A DNA stretch of 64,000 bases, taken from the NCBI GenBank assembly GCA_902617825.1, contig CACMYE010000002.1, forward strand, positions 32,653-96,652, in the 5' to 3' direction. A program made the translations under genes and the position numbers. This DNA comes from an uncultured Pelagibacteraceae bacterium (GTDB lineage: Bacteria; Pseudomonadota; Alphaproteobacteria; Pelagibacterales; Pelagibacteraceae). Positions 1 to 7,655 of this stretch are shown here, piece after piece; position 1 is the first letter of the stretch; every line of letters starts with the position of its first letter. Below the pieces are notes generated by a model. The model was not told the origin of the DNA, made no database searches, and saw only the letters and a program-made list of their open reading frames with translations.

Positions 1-40
1 TAATTTTTTGGTTTTTTGAAAGATTGTGTTGTTTTTCCAT
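1..40 (-). CDS. Start of a probable Fur/Zur-family repressor (partial)
   Basis: Only the first 13 codons lie in the window. They read MEKQHNLSKNQKI from an ATG at 40, preceded by an AGGAAA ribosome-binding site. The start codon is 14 bp after the znuB stop on the same strand, so it would be the third gene of a znuC-znuB operon. Zur is often found in this position, and a short polar N-terminus followed by an LSKNQK-like stretch resembles Fur/Zur proteins. The family call is inference from context and a very short peptide. Confidence 0.4.
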   Translation of the reverse strand, partial: MEKQHNLSKNQKI

Positions 41-54
41 TTTTAAATTTCCTA

Positions 55-858
55 TTAGTTTTTTAATTTAATCGATTGTTTAATTTTAAACAAAGATAAT
101 ATGAATAATATTAACGCTGCTGCAATAATTGAAGGTCCGGAAGATGTATTAAATTCTAGTGAAGAATATAGTCCTAAGATAACTGATAATAAGCCACCAA
201 TGATAGAGAATAGAACCATTTTCTGAGGACTATCAGAGATATTTCTAGCCATTGCTGCAGGTATTATTAACATTCCTGTAATCAATAATAATCCGACCAT
301 TTTGATTGAAATAGCAATTACAGCTGCCATTAATATTGTAAATATTGCTTTTGCTCTATCGGGGTTTAATCCCTCTGCCTCAGCTAATTCATAATTAACA
401 GTTGATGCAAGCAAAGGTTTCCAAATTAATTTAAGTACAATTAAAATTAATGCTCCCCCCGACCAGATTACAAGTAAATCATCGGTCGTTACCGCTAATA
501 TATCGCCAAATAATAAACCCATAATATCAAATCTTATAAATGTTAAGAAACCAATAACTACTAATCCAACTGCTAATGATGAATGAGCTAAAAGCCCTAA
601 CAATGCATCACCTGGTAAATTAGTTCTTTTCTGAAGCTGAATTAATATTAGTGCAATAACTGATGAAATTAAAAATACAGAAATAGCGATATTTAAATCA
701 AATGTATAAGCCATTGTAACTCCAAGAAGAGCTGAGTGAGAAAGTGTATCTCCAAAATAAGACAATCTTCTCCACACAACAAAACATCCAAGTGGACCAG
801 TTACAAATGCTATTCCAATACCTGCAACTAGTGCTCTTATAAAAAAATCATCAAACAT
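55..858 (-). CDS. znuB: Zinc ABC transporter permease ZnuB
   Basis: This 267-residue protein is very hydrophobic, with about eight membrane segments, and belongs to the ABC-3 family of zinc/manganese permeases. The N-terminal GPLGCFVVWRRLSYFGDTLSH stretch is the typical signature of ZnuB. It forms the inner-membrane channel through which zinc delivered by ZnuA passes, powered by ZnuC. Its start overlaps the znuC stop by one base, so the two are translationally coupled. The length is normal for the family. The related manganese permeases are the alternative, but the His-rich ZnuA next door favours zinc. Confidence 0.92.
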   Translation of the reverse strand: MFDDFFIRALVAGIGIAFVTGPLGCFVVWRRLSYFGDTLSHSALLGVTMAYTFDLNIAISVFLISSVIALILIQLQKRTNLPGDALLGLLAHSSLAVGLVVIGFLTFIRFDIMGLLFGDILAVTTDDLLVIWSGGALILIVLKLIWKPLLASTVNYELAEAEGLNPDRAKAIFTILMAAVIAISIKMVGLLLITGMLIIPAAMARNISDSPQKMVLFSIIGGLLSVILGLYSSLEFNTSSGPSIIAAALILFILSLFKIKQSIKLKN

Positions 859-1604
859 TAATTTTTCTTTATTTCCCCTTCATCGGAATGAACATGATCA
901 TGCTTATGCTCGTATGTTGTTAAAATTTGAGAAGCTTTTTCACCAAACAAAGCTTTATATTCATTATTTTTTGCTACATCTATTGGTGAGCCTGAACAAC
1001 AAACATGACCATTTAAACAAACTACGTAATCAGTTGCTGTCATCACCATATGCAGATCATGAGAGATTAATAATATTCCACAATTTAAAGTATCAGATAT
1101 TTTTTTAATTAATTTATACAAATCAATCTCACCTGTATAATCAACTCCCTGCACTGGTTCATCTAACACTAATAATTCTGGTTTTTTAGAAATTGCTCTT
1201 GCAATTAAAACTCTTTGAAATTCTCCACCTGATAAACTACCTAAATTTTTGTTTTTAAGATGAATTACGCCTGTTAATGATAGTGCTTCATCAATAGCAC
1301 TATCTTCTATAGTTTCTGTTAAAAGCATAAAATCATAAACTCTAATAGGTAAAGTCCAATCAATTGAAATTTTTTGGGGAACATAACCAACTTTGGTTGT
1401 ATATTTTTCAACAGTCCCCTCAATATTTTTATAAATTCCTAAAGCGATTTTAGCAGTGGTACTTTTACCAGAACCATTTGGTCCGATGAGAGTTACTATC
1501 TTGCCCTTTTCAACCGTAAGAGAAACGCCCTCGACTAACCATTTTTCGCTTTGACGAAAACCAGCATTATTTAATTTAACTAAAATATTATTATTAGAAT
1601 TCAT
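858..1604 (-). CDS. znuC: Zinc ABC transporter ATP-binding protein ZnuC
   Basis: A 248-residue ABC ATPase with Walker A GPNGSGKST (about residues 41-49), signature LSGGEFQRV and Walker B LLVLDEP. The C-terminus is His-rich (EHKHDHVHSDE), a feature of some ZnuC proteins that may bind zinc. It energises import through ZnuB. The gene is transcribed divergently from znuA, and the 71-bp gap between them carries two Zur-like palindromes. It leads a znuC-znuB unit that probably continues into a zur-like gene beyond the window edge. Confidence 0.93.
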   Translation of the reverse strand: MNSNNNILVKLNNAGFRQSEKWLVEGVSLTVEKGKIVTLIGPNGSGKSTTAKIALGIYKNIEGTVEKYTTKVGYVPQKISIDWTLPIRVYDFMLLTETIEDSAIDEALSLTGVIHLKNKNLGSLSGGEFQRVLIARAISKKPELLVLDEPVQGVDYTGEIDLYKLIKKISDTLNCGILLISHDLHMVMTATDYVVCLNGHVCCSGSPIDVAKNNEYKALFGEKASQILTTYEHKHDHVHSDEGEIKKN

Positions 1605-1623
1605 TTAACCCTTGACTTGTAAA

Positions 1624-1656
1624 TGTTATATTATTACATAGTGTTATATTATAACA
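1624..1656. promoter_or_regulatory. Two tandem Zur-box-like palindromes
   Basis: TGTTATATTATTACA (1624-1638) and TGTTATATTATAACA (1642-1656) lie 18 bp apart in the znuC/znuA divergent promoter. The second is a perfect odd-centred palindrome; the first has one mismatch. Both match the core of the proteobacterial Zur consensus (TGTTATANTATAACA). Two adjacent operators would let zinc-loaded Zur repress both directions. Binding by Zur is inferred from motif and context. Confidence 0.75.
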
Positions 1657-1675
1657 ACCAATTAATAGTGTATTT

Positions 1676-2650
1676 ATGAAAAATTTAAAAAAACTGCCAA
1701 TAATCATATCCATTTTATCTTTATTTACTTTTTTTGTACCAGCTAATGCTGATATTAAAGTAGTTGCCTCAATTAAACCAATACATTCGTTAGCTAGTTA
1801 CCTTATGAATGGAGTGGCTAAACCTGATTTAATTATAGATGGATATGCATCTCCACACGGATTTGCGATGAAGCCATCTCATGCAAAGATGTTACAAAAT
1901 GCTGATTTAATTTTTTGGGTTGGTGAAGATGTGGAAAATTTTCTAGAAAAGCCATTAGGATCAATTGCTAAAAAAGCAGAAAAAATTGAATTAATGCAAA
2001 TAATGGGACTTCAAGTTTTAAAGTTTAGAGAAAGAAATATTTTTGATGATCACGATGATCATGGACATGATGATCATGATAAAAAGGAAGATCATGACTC
2101 ACATGCTAAAAAGGAAGATCACGATGATCATGAAAGACAAGCACACGGTGAATTTGATCCACACATTTGGTTAGATCCAATTAATGCAAAGGTAATATTA
2201 AATGAAATGGTTGAGCATTTAATTGAAAATGATCCAAAAAATGAGGCTAAATATAAAAGTAATTTAGATGAAGCTTTAAAGGATATAGATAAGCTTACAA
2301 TTGATGTAATGACTGAATTAAGTAACAGTGTTTCCTCGATCGTATTTCATGATGCTTATCAATATTTTGAAAAGAGATTTAACGTAAATATTTTAGGTGC
2401 TTTTACAGTTAATACTGATGTAATGCCTGGAGCTGAGCAATTAGCGGAAATTAGAGAAATAATCGAACACGATAAAGTTGCATGTGTATTTTCAGAACCA
2501 CAATTTAATCCTGATATAATTAAAGCTGTAGCAAAAGATATGAATATAAAAACTGGTGTAATTGATCCATTAGGAGCAACATTAAATCCAGGTAAAGATT
2601 TATATTTTTCTTTGATTAAAAATATGTCAGCATCATTTAAAGGTTGCTAA
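1676..2650 (+). CDS. znuA: Zinc-binding periplasmic protein ZnuA
   Basis: A 324-residue cluster A-I solute-binding protein. It has a Sec signal peptide (about residues 1-25, ending PANA), a metal-binding core that includes the PHIWLDP motif, and a long central His/Asp-rich loop (about residues 123-156) with repeated HDDH units. Such loops are typical of zinc-specific rather than manganese-specific members. It captures zinc in the periplasm for ZnuB/ZnuC. The last 48 bases of the gene, including the stop codon, are repeated exactly downstream of the next gene at 3377. Confidence 0.95.
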   Translation: MKNLKKLPIIISILSLFTFFVPANADIKVVASIKPIHSLASYLMNGVAKPDLIIDGYASPHGFAMKPSHAKMLQNADLIFWVGEDVENFLEKPLGSIAKKAEKIELMQIMGLQVLKFRERNIFDDHDDHGHDDHDKKEDHDSHAKKEDHDDHERQAHGEFDPHIWLDPINAKVILNEMVEHLIENDPKNEAKYKSNLDEALKDIDKLTIDVMTELSNSVSSIVFHDAYQYFEKRFNVNILGAFTVNTDVMPGAEQLAEIREIIEHDKVACVFSEPQFNPDIIKAVAKDMNIKTGVIDPLGATLNPGKDLYFSLIKNMSASFKGC

Positions 2651-2651
2651 T
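2603..2651 (+). repeat. 49-bp direct repeat, copy 1 (znuA 3' end)
   Basis: This 49-bp stretch covers the last 15 codons and the stop of znuA plus one base. It is identical to 3377-3425, an offset of 774 bp. The match ends abruptly on the downstream side. Confidence 0.95.
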
Positions 2652-2756
2652 ACTACTTCATATTTCTATATTAAACACTTTAGGAATATTAATTAAAGCA
2701 ATACGACAAATATAATTTAGTATTTTTCGGCATGCAAAAAAAGTAGCTCTAGACAA

Positions 2757-3350
2757 ATGAAAATTGAATATTATTTCAGTATCTTGTCTCCCTTTGCCTA
2801 TCTGGGAGCTGATAGATTTACAAAAATAGTAAGCAAATATAATTTAGAGGTTATAGAAAAACCGCTTGATTTAGTTGGTGAAATTTTTCCAAATACTGGA
2901 GGATTGCCAGTTCCCAAAAGACACCCTGCTAGACAAAAATATAGACTTGTAGAGCTGACAAGAATTTCAAACAAACTAGGTCTACCATTTAATAAACAGC
3001 CAAAGTTTTTTCCACCAAAAGATCCACATGTAGCAGCAAAATTTTTAATAGCCTCAAATAAAATGGGAAATAAACTTCATTTTGGAAATGAATGTTTAAA
3101 ATATTTGTGGTCGATGGATAAAGATATTTCAGATCACACTATACTTCAGGAAATTTGTGAAAAGTTAAATTTAAATTTTGAAGATATGAAGAAATTAGCT
3201 TTAACTGATGAAATAAACTTGGAGTATCAAAAAAATTCAAAAGACGCAGTTGATCACGACGTATTTGGATCTCCTTCTTATGTCTTAAATAATGAGATTT
3301 TTTGGGGTCAAGATCGATTAGATTATCTTGAAGATGTATTAAAAAAATAA
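2757..3350 (+). CDS. DsbA-family 2-hydroxychromene-2-carboxylate isomerase-like protein
   Basis: A 197-residue thioredoxin-fold protein of the DsbA/HCCA-isomerase (kappa GST-like) family. The N-terminal EYYFSILSPFAYLG replaces the CxxC of thiol oxidases with SxxA, as in HCCA isomerases. The C-terminal VFGSPSYVLNNEIFWGQDRLDYLE is characteristic of the family. The true substrate is unknown, and no naphthalene-type pathway is visible nearby. The gene sits alone inside a 774-bp unit bounded by two identical copies of the znuA 3' end, which suggests it was inserted next to znuA and is not functionally part of zinc uptake. Confidence 0.85.
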   Translation: MKIEYYFSILSPFAYLGADRFTKIVSKYNLEVIEKPLDLVGEIFPNTGGLPVPKRHPARQKYRLVELTRISNKLGLPFNKQPKFFPPKDPHVAAKFLIASNKMGNKLHFGNECLKYLWSMDKDISDHTILQEICEKLNLNFEDMKKLALTDEINLEYQKNSKDAVDHDVFGSPSYVLNNEIFWGQDRLDYLEDVLKK

Positions 3351-3376
3351 TTTAAAATTGCAATTTCATATATCTT

Positions 3377-3425
3377 TATTTTTCTTTGATTAAAAATATG
3401 TCAGCATCATTTAAAGGTTGCTAAT
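3377..3425 (+). repeat. 49-bp direct repeat, copy 2 (detached znuA tail)
   Basis: An exact second copy of the znuA 3' end, lying in non-coding sequence 26 bp after the isomerase stop. It has no start codon or upstream znuA sequence. With copy 1 it brackets the isomerase gene. The rest of 3351-3532 shows nothing recognisable beyond AT-rich sequence. Confidence 0.95.
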
Positions 3426-3532
3426 TTGTTAGTTTATTCAAAGTATTAATTAAAATTAATTTTAACAAATCTTTAATATGATATTACTGTTTATTAAAAC
3501 GATAATAGACTTAAAAAATATTAAGGAGAAAA

Positions 3533-3772
3533 ATGACTACAAATATCAGAGTATTAAAATGGACAAGTACAGTATTAACACTTTTAGGTATATTAACTTT
3601 TTATTTGGATTACTATCCTTACAGCATGATACCACACAGCTTAGGTATAATTGGTTGGACAATTGTTGGCACTATTACAAAGGATAAACCATTATTAACA
3701 AATTTTTCTTTACAAATACCGATAATGATAGCAGGTATAATTAAATACTCTTATACAACAGGAATATTTTAG
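3533..3772 (+). CDS. Small membrane protein of unknown function
   Basis: A 79-residue protein with an excellent ribosome-binding site (AAGGAGA, 6-7 bases before the ATG). It has two or three hydrophobic stretches (about residues 12-25, 32-48 and 58-75) and so is probably integral to the inner membrane. I do not recognise its family. It ends convergent with phnM, the two overlapping by 4 bp, so it borders the phosphonate region. A longer overlapping frame starting at 3478 lacks such a site and was not chosen. Confidence 0.6.
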   Translation: MTTNIRVLKWTSTVLTLLGILTFYLDYYPYSMIPHSLGIIGWTIVGTITKDKPLLTNFSLQIPIMIAGIIKYSYTTGIF

Positions 3773-4908
3773 CTTACTTGGTATCCATTTGACCAAACAT
3801 TTTTTACAACAGGTAAATTTTGGTAAATTTTAAACCTTACTAAATCTGCTCTTTTGTTATTGTCAATTAAACCTCTATCATTTAAATTTGTAGCTAAAGA
3901 TGGAGCGTGACTAGCTGCTGCAAATGCTTTCGGAAGATTATCAATTTCTAAACCCCATTTAGTAACAGAAATAATTAATGAGGATGGAATATAATCTGAG
4001 CTTAAAATATCTAGACAATCATTTTCTAAAAGCTCTTTTGCTGATATATTACCAGAGTGTGAGCCACCTCTCATTAAATTAGGAGAACCCATCATAATTT
4101 TAATATCATATTCCTTTGAAGTCTTGGCTGCTTCTAATGTTGTTGGAAATTCAGCTAACTTTACACCATATTTATTTGAGTTATGTACGTCATTTTTTGT
4201 AGTATCGTCATGACTAGCTAAAATACAATCATATGAGGATTTAAATTCTAGAATTCTATCTATGTGTTTCTTGCTATTTTTTTTTTGGAGATTTTTTAAG
4301 TGATCAAAATGAATTTCCATTTCATTTTCTGTCATACCATGTTTAATTGATAGGTATTCTTTATACTTATCTATAACTCTAAATTGCCGCTGACCTGGTG
4401 TATGATCCATAATACTAATCAGTTTTACATCGTGAGTTTCATTGTATTCATCTAATTCATCAATCAAATTCTCTGAACATGTTTCGGCTCTTAAATGTAT
4501 TTTATGATCAATCTTGAGAATATTATCCTTTTTAAAATTTGAAATTATATCTGAACAGTTTTTTGCATATTTTTTATATTTTCCTGTTTTTTCAATAGAG
4601 CCAACTCTCAATGCGTCAAAAACTGTAGTTATTCCAACAGATGCTAATTCTCTATCATGAGATAAAATTGCATTTTCTACTGGAAATGAAACTTTAGGTC
4701 TTGGTGTCATGTGTCTTTCAAGATTGTCAGTATGTAATTCAACCAATCCTGGAGAGATGTAATCTTTTTCGCAGTCTATTGAAGTTTTGTTATTAGTTAA
4801 TCCACTACTTATATCGATAATCTTGTTATCTTTTATCCTTATATGACCATGAATAATCTCATCCTTTTTAATTATCATGGCATTATTTAAAATATATTCA
4901 TGCATCAA
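3769..4908 (-). CDS. phnM: Alpha-D-ribose 1-methylphosphonate 5-triphosphate diphosphatase PhnM
   Basis: A 379-residue amidohydrolase of the PhnM family. Metal-site motifs are visible: VELHTDNLERH near residue 57, RAETCSEN in the middle and ASHDDTT in the second half. In the C-P lyase pathway PhnM removes pyrophosphate from ribose 1-alkylphosphonate 5-triphosphate, giving the 5-phosphate substrate of PhnJ. Here it is separated from the phnG-N operon by a gene on the opposite strand and has its own upstream region with one good TGTAACA heptamer. Length is normal. Confidence 0.93.
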   Translation of the reverse strand: MMHEYILNNAMIIKKDEIIHGHIRIKDNKIIDISSGLTNNKTSIDCEKDYISPGLVELHTDNLERHMTPRPKVSFPVENAILSHDRELASVGITTVFDALRVGSIEKTGKYKKYAKNCSDIISNFKKDNILKIDHKIHLRAETCSENLIDELDEYNETHDVKLISIMDHTPGQRQFRVIDKYKEYLSIKHGMTENEMEIHFDHLKNLQKKNSKKHIDRILEFKSSYDCILASHDDTTKNDVHNSNKYGVKLAEFPTTLEAAKTSKEYDIKIMMGSPNLMRGGSHSGNISAKELLENDCLDILSSDYIPSSLIISVTKWGLEIDNLPKAFAAASHAPSLATNLNDRGLIDNNKRADLVRFKIYQNLPVVKNVWSNGYQVS

Positions 4909-4915
4909 TTTTTAT

Positions 4916-4944
4916 TACACATGAATTGTTACAAATATTTTAAA
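4916..4944 (-). promoter_or_regulatory. Weak Pho-box-like element before phnM
   Basis: Read toward phnM, TTTTAAA sits at 4938-4944 and TGTAACA 11 bp further on at 4927-4933, then a poorer unit at 4916-4922. Only one heptamer is a good match, so this is a tentative PhoB site judged by similarity to the stronger examples before pstS and phnX. Confidence 0.3.
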
Positions 4945-4980
4945 TTAGAGAAAATTTATATAAGTATTATAAGTTGAATT

Positions 4981-5694
4981 ATGAAAAAATATTCTAGATT
5001 TGCAATTTATTACGCCCCTCCAAAAGGAAGCGTTCTAGAAGAATTTGGCAAATATTGGTTTGGTTGGGATCCCCTTGTCGCAAAATTTATAAATAATAAG
5101 CAAAGAATTAATTATCTAAACAGATTTGGAATAAAAAACTTAAAAAGCATAGATAATAATATTTTAATGGCAAAAAAATATGGATTTCATGGGACACTTA
5201 TACCTCCTTTTAAACTAAACAATAATTATAATAGAAAAAAATTATTTAAAAAAATTGAGGATGTAGCTAAAAAATATAAAAAATTTAATTTTTATAAATT
5301 TAAATTAAAAAAAATTGACAATTTTTATGCTTTTGTACAATCTAAAAAGAATAATAACATTAATAAGTTATCAAATAGACTTGTTAGAGAGTTATTTAAA
5401 TTTAGGTCACCTCTTACAAAAAAAGAAATTGATAGAAGAAATCCCTCTAAACTAAGTAAATTACAATTAAGTATTTTATATAAATGGGGATATCCCTATT
5501 TAATGTCAGAATTTAATTTTCACATGACCCTTGCATCTGAGGTATCAGGAAACAAATTGTACTTTGAATTAAAAAAAATCGAAAAAAACAAAGAAATTAT
5601 CTTAAATGAAACAAATGATTTTGATAAAATATATATATTTGGTGAAAACCAAAAAGGAATGTTTGAGAATTTAGAAAATTTTTCACTCAGCTAA
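4981..5694 (+). CDS. DUF1045 phosphonate-operon protein, 2H phosphoesterase fold
   Basis: This 237-residue protein belongs to the DUF1045 family found with C-P lyase operons. It carries the two H-x-T motifs of 2H phosphoesterases, H70-G-T72 and H181-M-T183. That superfamily opens cyclic phosphodiesters. The window encodes no recognisable PhnP, the metallo-enzyme that opens 5-phosphoribosyl 1,2-cyclic phosphate made by PhnJ. I infer that this protein may do PhnP's job, or act on another cyclic intermediate. It diverges from phnM (72-bp gap) and its 3' end overlaps phnN by 12 bp. Confidence 0.85.
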   Translation: MKKYSRFAIYYAPPKGSVLEEFGKYWFGWDPLVAKFINNKQRINYLNRFGIKNLKSIDNNILMAKKYGFHGTLIPPFKLNNNYNRKKLFKKIEDVAKKYKKFNFYKFKLKKIDNFYAFVQSKKNNNINKLSNRLVRELFKFRSPLTKKEIDRRNPSKLSKLQLSILYKWGYPYLMSEFNFHMTLASEVSGNKLYFELKKIEKNKEIILNETNDFDKIYIFGENQKGMFENLENFSLS

Positions 5695-6219
5695 AATTAT
5701 TTTTTTTAATTTATTTGTACCTATAGATATTGATTTATTATTGATTATTGTAATTGTATTTTTTGGAAGTAAATTAATTTTTCTTTTTATCCTTTTAATA
5801 ATTGATTTTTTGTCTTCTCTTGCTCGATTTACGAGTCTCCTTTTTATAATTGTTGATGAGGCAGTAATGTTTATTATTTTTACGTTATTAACCTTTTTTT
5901 TTATTTTAAAAAGTATTTTTCTAGAACCATTAAAAATTACTTTTTTACCTTGCTTAATTTTCTTTATTTCTTTGAACGGAATACCGTATGAAAAACCATG
6001 AGCTTTCCAGTAGATGAAGAAAAATTTTTTTGAAATTTTATCTTCAAAATTTTTAATTGATATACTGTAATGATCTTCATTTTTAATATCTTTTTTCCTG
6101 GTAATGTACCTTTTAACCAAAATGGAATTAGGAATTTTATTTATTACTTTTTTTAATAATGTATCTTTTCCTGAGCCGGATGGTCCAACGACTACAAAAA
6201 GCTGACCGTTAGTTTGCAT
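5683..6219 (-). CDS. phnN: Ribose 1,5-bisphosphate phosphokinase PhnN
   Basis: A 178-residue guanylate-kinase-like P-loop enzyme with Walker A VVGPSGSGKDT at residues 10-20. PhnN phosphorylates ribose 1,5-bisphosphate to PRPP, which returns the ribose carrier to metabolism after phosphonate cleavage. It overlaps phnL by 11 bp and is the last gene of the phnGHIJKLN operon. Its presence implies that ribose 1,5-bisphosphate is made, so some enzyme must open the cyclic phosphate left by PhnJ. Confidence 0.9.
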   Translation of the reverse strand: MQTNGQLFVVVGPSGSGKDTLLKKVINKIPNSILVKRYITRKKDIKNEDHYSISIKNFEDKISKKFFFIYWKAHGFSYGIPFKEIKKIKQGKKVIFNGSRKILFKIKKKVNNVKIINITASSTIIKRRLVNRAREDKKSIIKRIKRKINLLPKNTITIINNKSISIGTNKLKKIILAE

Positions 6220-6886
6220 GTGATATTTTTGTAATATCTATTTCTCTAGCATTTAAATATTTACGTGAAGATTCATCATGAAAAATACCAATTATTGAAG
6301 ATCCTTTATCTTTTTTTTCATTAATCAAATTCAAAACAATATCTTTGTTAACATTGTCCAAGCTAGCGGTTGGTTCATCTAGTAGCAAGCATGGATAATT
6401 TCTAATCAATCCCCTAGCAACATTTACTCTCTGTTGCTCACCTCCTGAAAAAGTAAGTGGCGATAAATTCCATAAATTCTTATCGATATTAAGATCTAGT
6501 AAAATTTTTTCAGCTCTTTCACGAACTTCCTCTTGATCAAAATTTATTTCTAATAATGGCTCCATAACAATTTCAATTGTAGGAACACGAGGTATCACTC
6601 TTAGAAATTGACTAACATATCCTATTGTATTTTTTCTAAGTTCAATAATATTTCTAGGATATTTATGATCTATTTTGTAATTATTAATTTTAATTTCTCC
6701 CGATTGAAAAAAATAATTTCCATAAATCATTTTTAAAATACTAGATTTTCCAACACCTGATGGTCCTGTCAAAGCTACAATTTCTCCAGGATTAATTTTC
6801 AAATTCAAATTTTTAAAAACTGATATATTTGTTCTTCCTTGATTATGAAGTGTAAATTTTTTTGTAATATTATTAAGTTCAATCAT
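6209..6886 (-). CDS. phnL: C-P lyase accessory ABC-type ATPase PhnL
   Basis: A 225-residue ABC ATPase with Walker A GPSGVGKSS near residues 40-48, signature FSGGEQQRV and Walker B LLLDEPT. PhnL works with PhnGHIJK in the C-P lyase system and is needed in vivo, but it is not a transporter. A one-base gap separates it from phnK. Assignment to PhnL rather than a general ABC ATPase rests on sequence style and its fixed place after phnK. Confidence 0.92.
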   Translation of the reverse strand: MIELNNITKKFTLHNQGRTNISVFKNLNLKINPGEIVALTGPSGVGKSSILKMIYGNYFFQSGEIKINNYKIDHKYPRNIIELRKNTIGYVSQFLRVIPRVPTIEIVMEPLLEINFDQEEVRERAEKILLDLNIDKNLWNLSPLTFSGGEQQRVNVARGLIRNYPCLLLDEPTASLDNVNKDIVLNLINEKKDKGSSIIGIFHDESSRKYLNAREIDITKISHAN

Positions 6887-6887
6887 T

Positions 6888-7655
6888 TTAAACCTGAAGT
6901 ACTGAGCTGACTAATAACTGAGTATAAGAATGTTGTGGATCATCTAATACCTGATCGCAAAGTCCAGACTCAACAGCCTCACCATTTTTCATCACAATAA
7001 TTTTATCAGCTAACAATCTAATAACTGCAAGATCGTGAGAAACAATGACAACTGATAAATGTAATTCTCTAACTAATTTTCTTAACAAATCTAAAATTTT
7101 TGCTTGAACAGAAACATCAAGTCCTCCTGTTGGTTCATCCATGAAAATTATTTTAGGACTCGTAACCAAGTTTTTTGCTATTTGTAATCTCTGTAACATT
7201 CCACCAGAAAATGTTCTTGGAAAATCATCTACCCTACTTTTATCGATTTCCACTTTATCTAACCATTTAAAAATAGTTTGCCTAATGTTTCCATAATTTC
7301 TTTGTCCAATAGACATTAATCTTTCACTAATATTTCCGCCAGCACTTACGTCCAATCTTAAACCATCTCTAGGATTTTGGTGAACAAAAGCTAATTCAGT
7401 TCTTATCAATAATCTTTTCAATGACTCTGATATTTCTAAGAAATTAATAATTTCATTATCTTTATTAATTAGGATTTTTCCACGATCAGGGTTCAGATTT
7501 CCCGATATTGAATTTATAAAAGTTGTTTTTCCTGAGCCAGACTCTCCTACTACTCCTACGACTTCACCTGGATACAATGTCATATTCATATTTTTACATC
7601 CAACTTGATCGCCATAATATTTATTTAAATTTTGAACAGATAAAATTGGTTCCAT
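6888..7655 (-). CDS. phnK: C-P lyase complex ATPase PhnK
   Basis: A 255-residue ABC-type ATPase with Walker A GESGSGKT (residues 37-44), signature FSGGMLQRL and Walker B IIFMDEPTGGLDVSVQ, most like oligopeptide-transport ATPases. PhnK binds the PhnGHIJ core complex through PhnJ and is required for turnover. The gene abuts phnJ with no intervening base and precedes phnL. Length matches the family. Confidence 0.94.
   Translation of the reverse strand: MEPILSVQNLNKYYGDQVGCKNMNMTLYPGEVVGVVGESGSGKTTFINSISGNLNPDRGKILINKDNEIINFLEISESLKRLLIRTELAFVHQNPRDGLRLDVSAGGNISERLMSIGQRNYGNIRQTIFKWLDKVEIDKSRVDDFPRTFSGGMLQRLQIAKNLVTSPKIIFMDEPTGGLDVSVQAKILDLLRKLVRELHLSVVIVSHDLAVIRLLADKIIVMKNGEAVESGLCDQVLDDPQHSYTQLLVSSVLQV

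Noticed and set aside
3377..3425. Possible znuA pseudogene fragment
   Set aside because: Only 49 bp of 3' end is present, identical to the intact gene, so it is recorded as a repeat copy, not as a decayed gene.
3478..3687. Open frame of 69 codons overlapping the small membrane protein
   Set aside because: It overlaps the 3533-3772 frame, has no ribosome-binding site, and the overlapping frame has a strong one and a membrane-protein profile.
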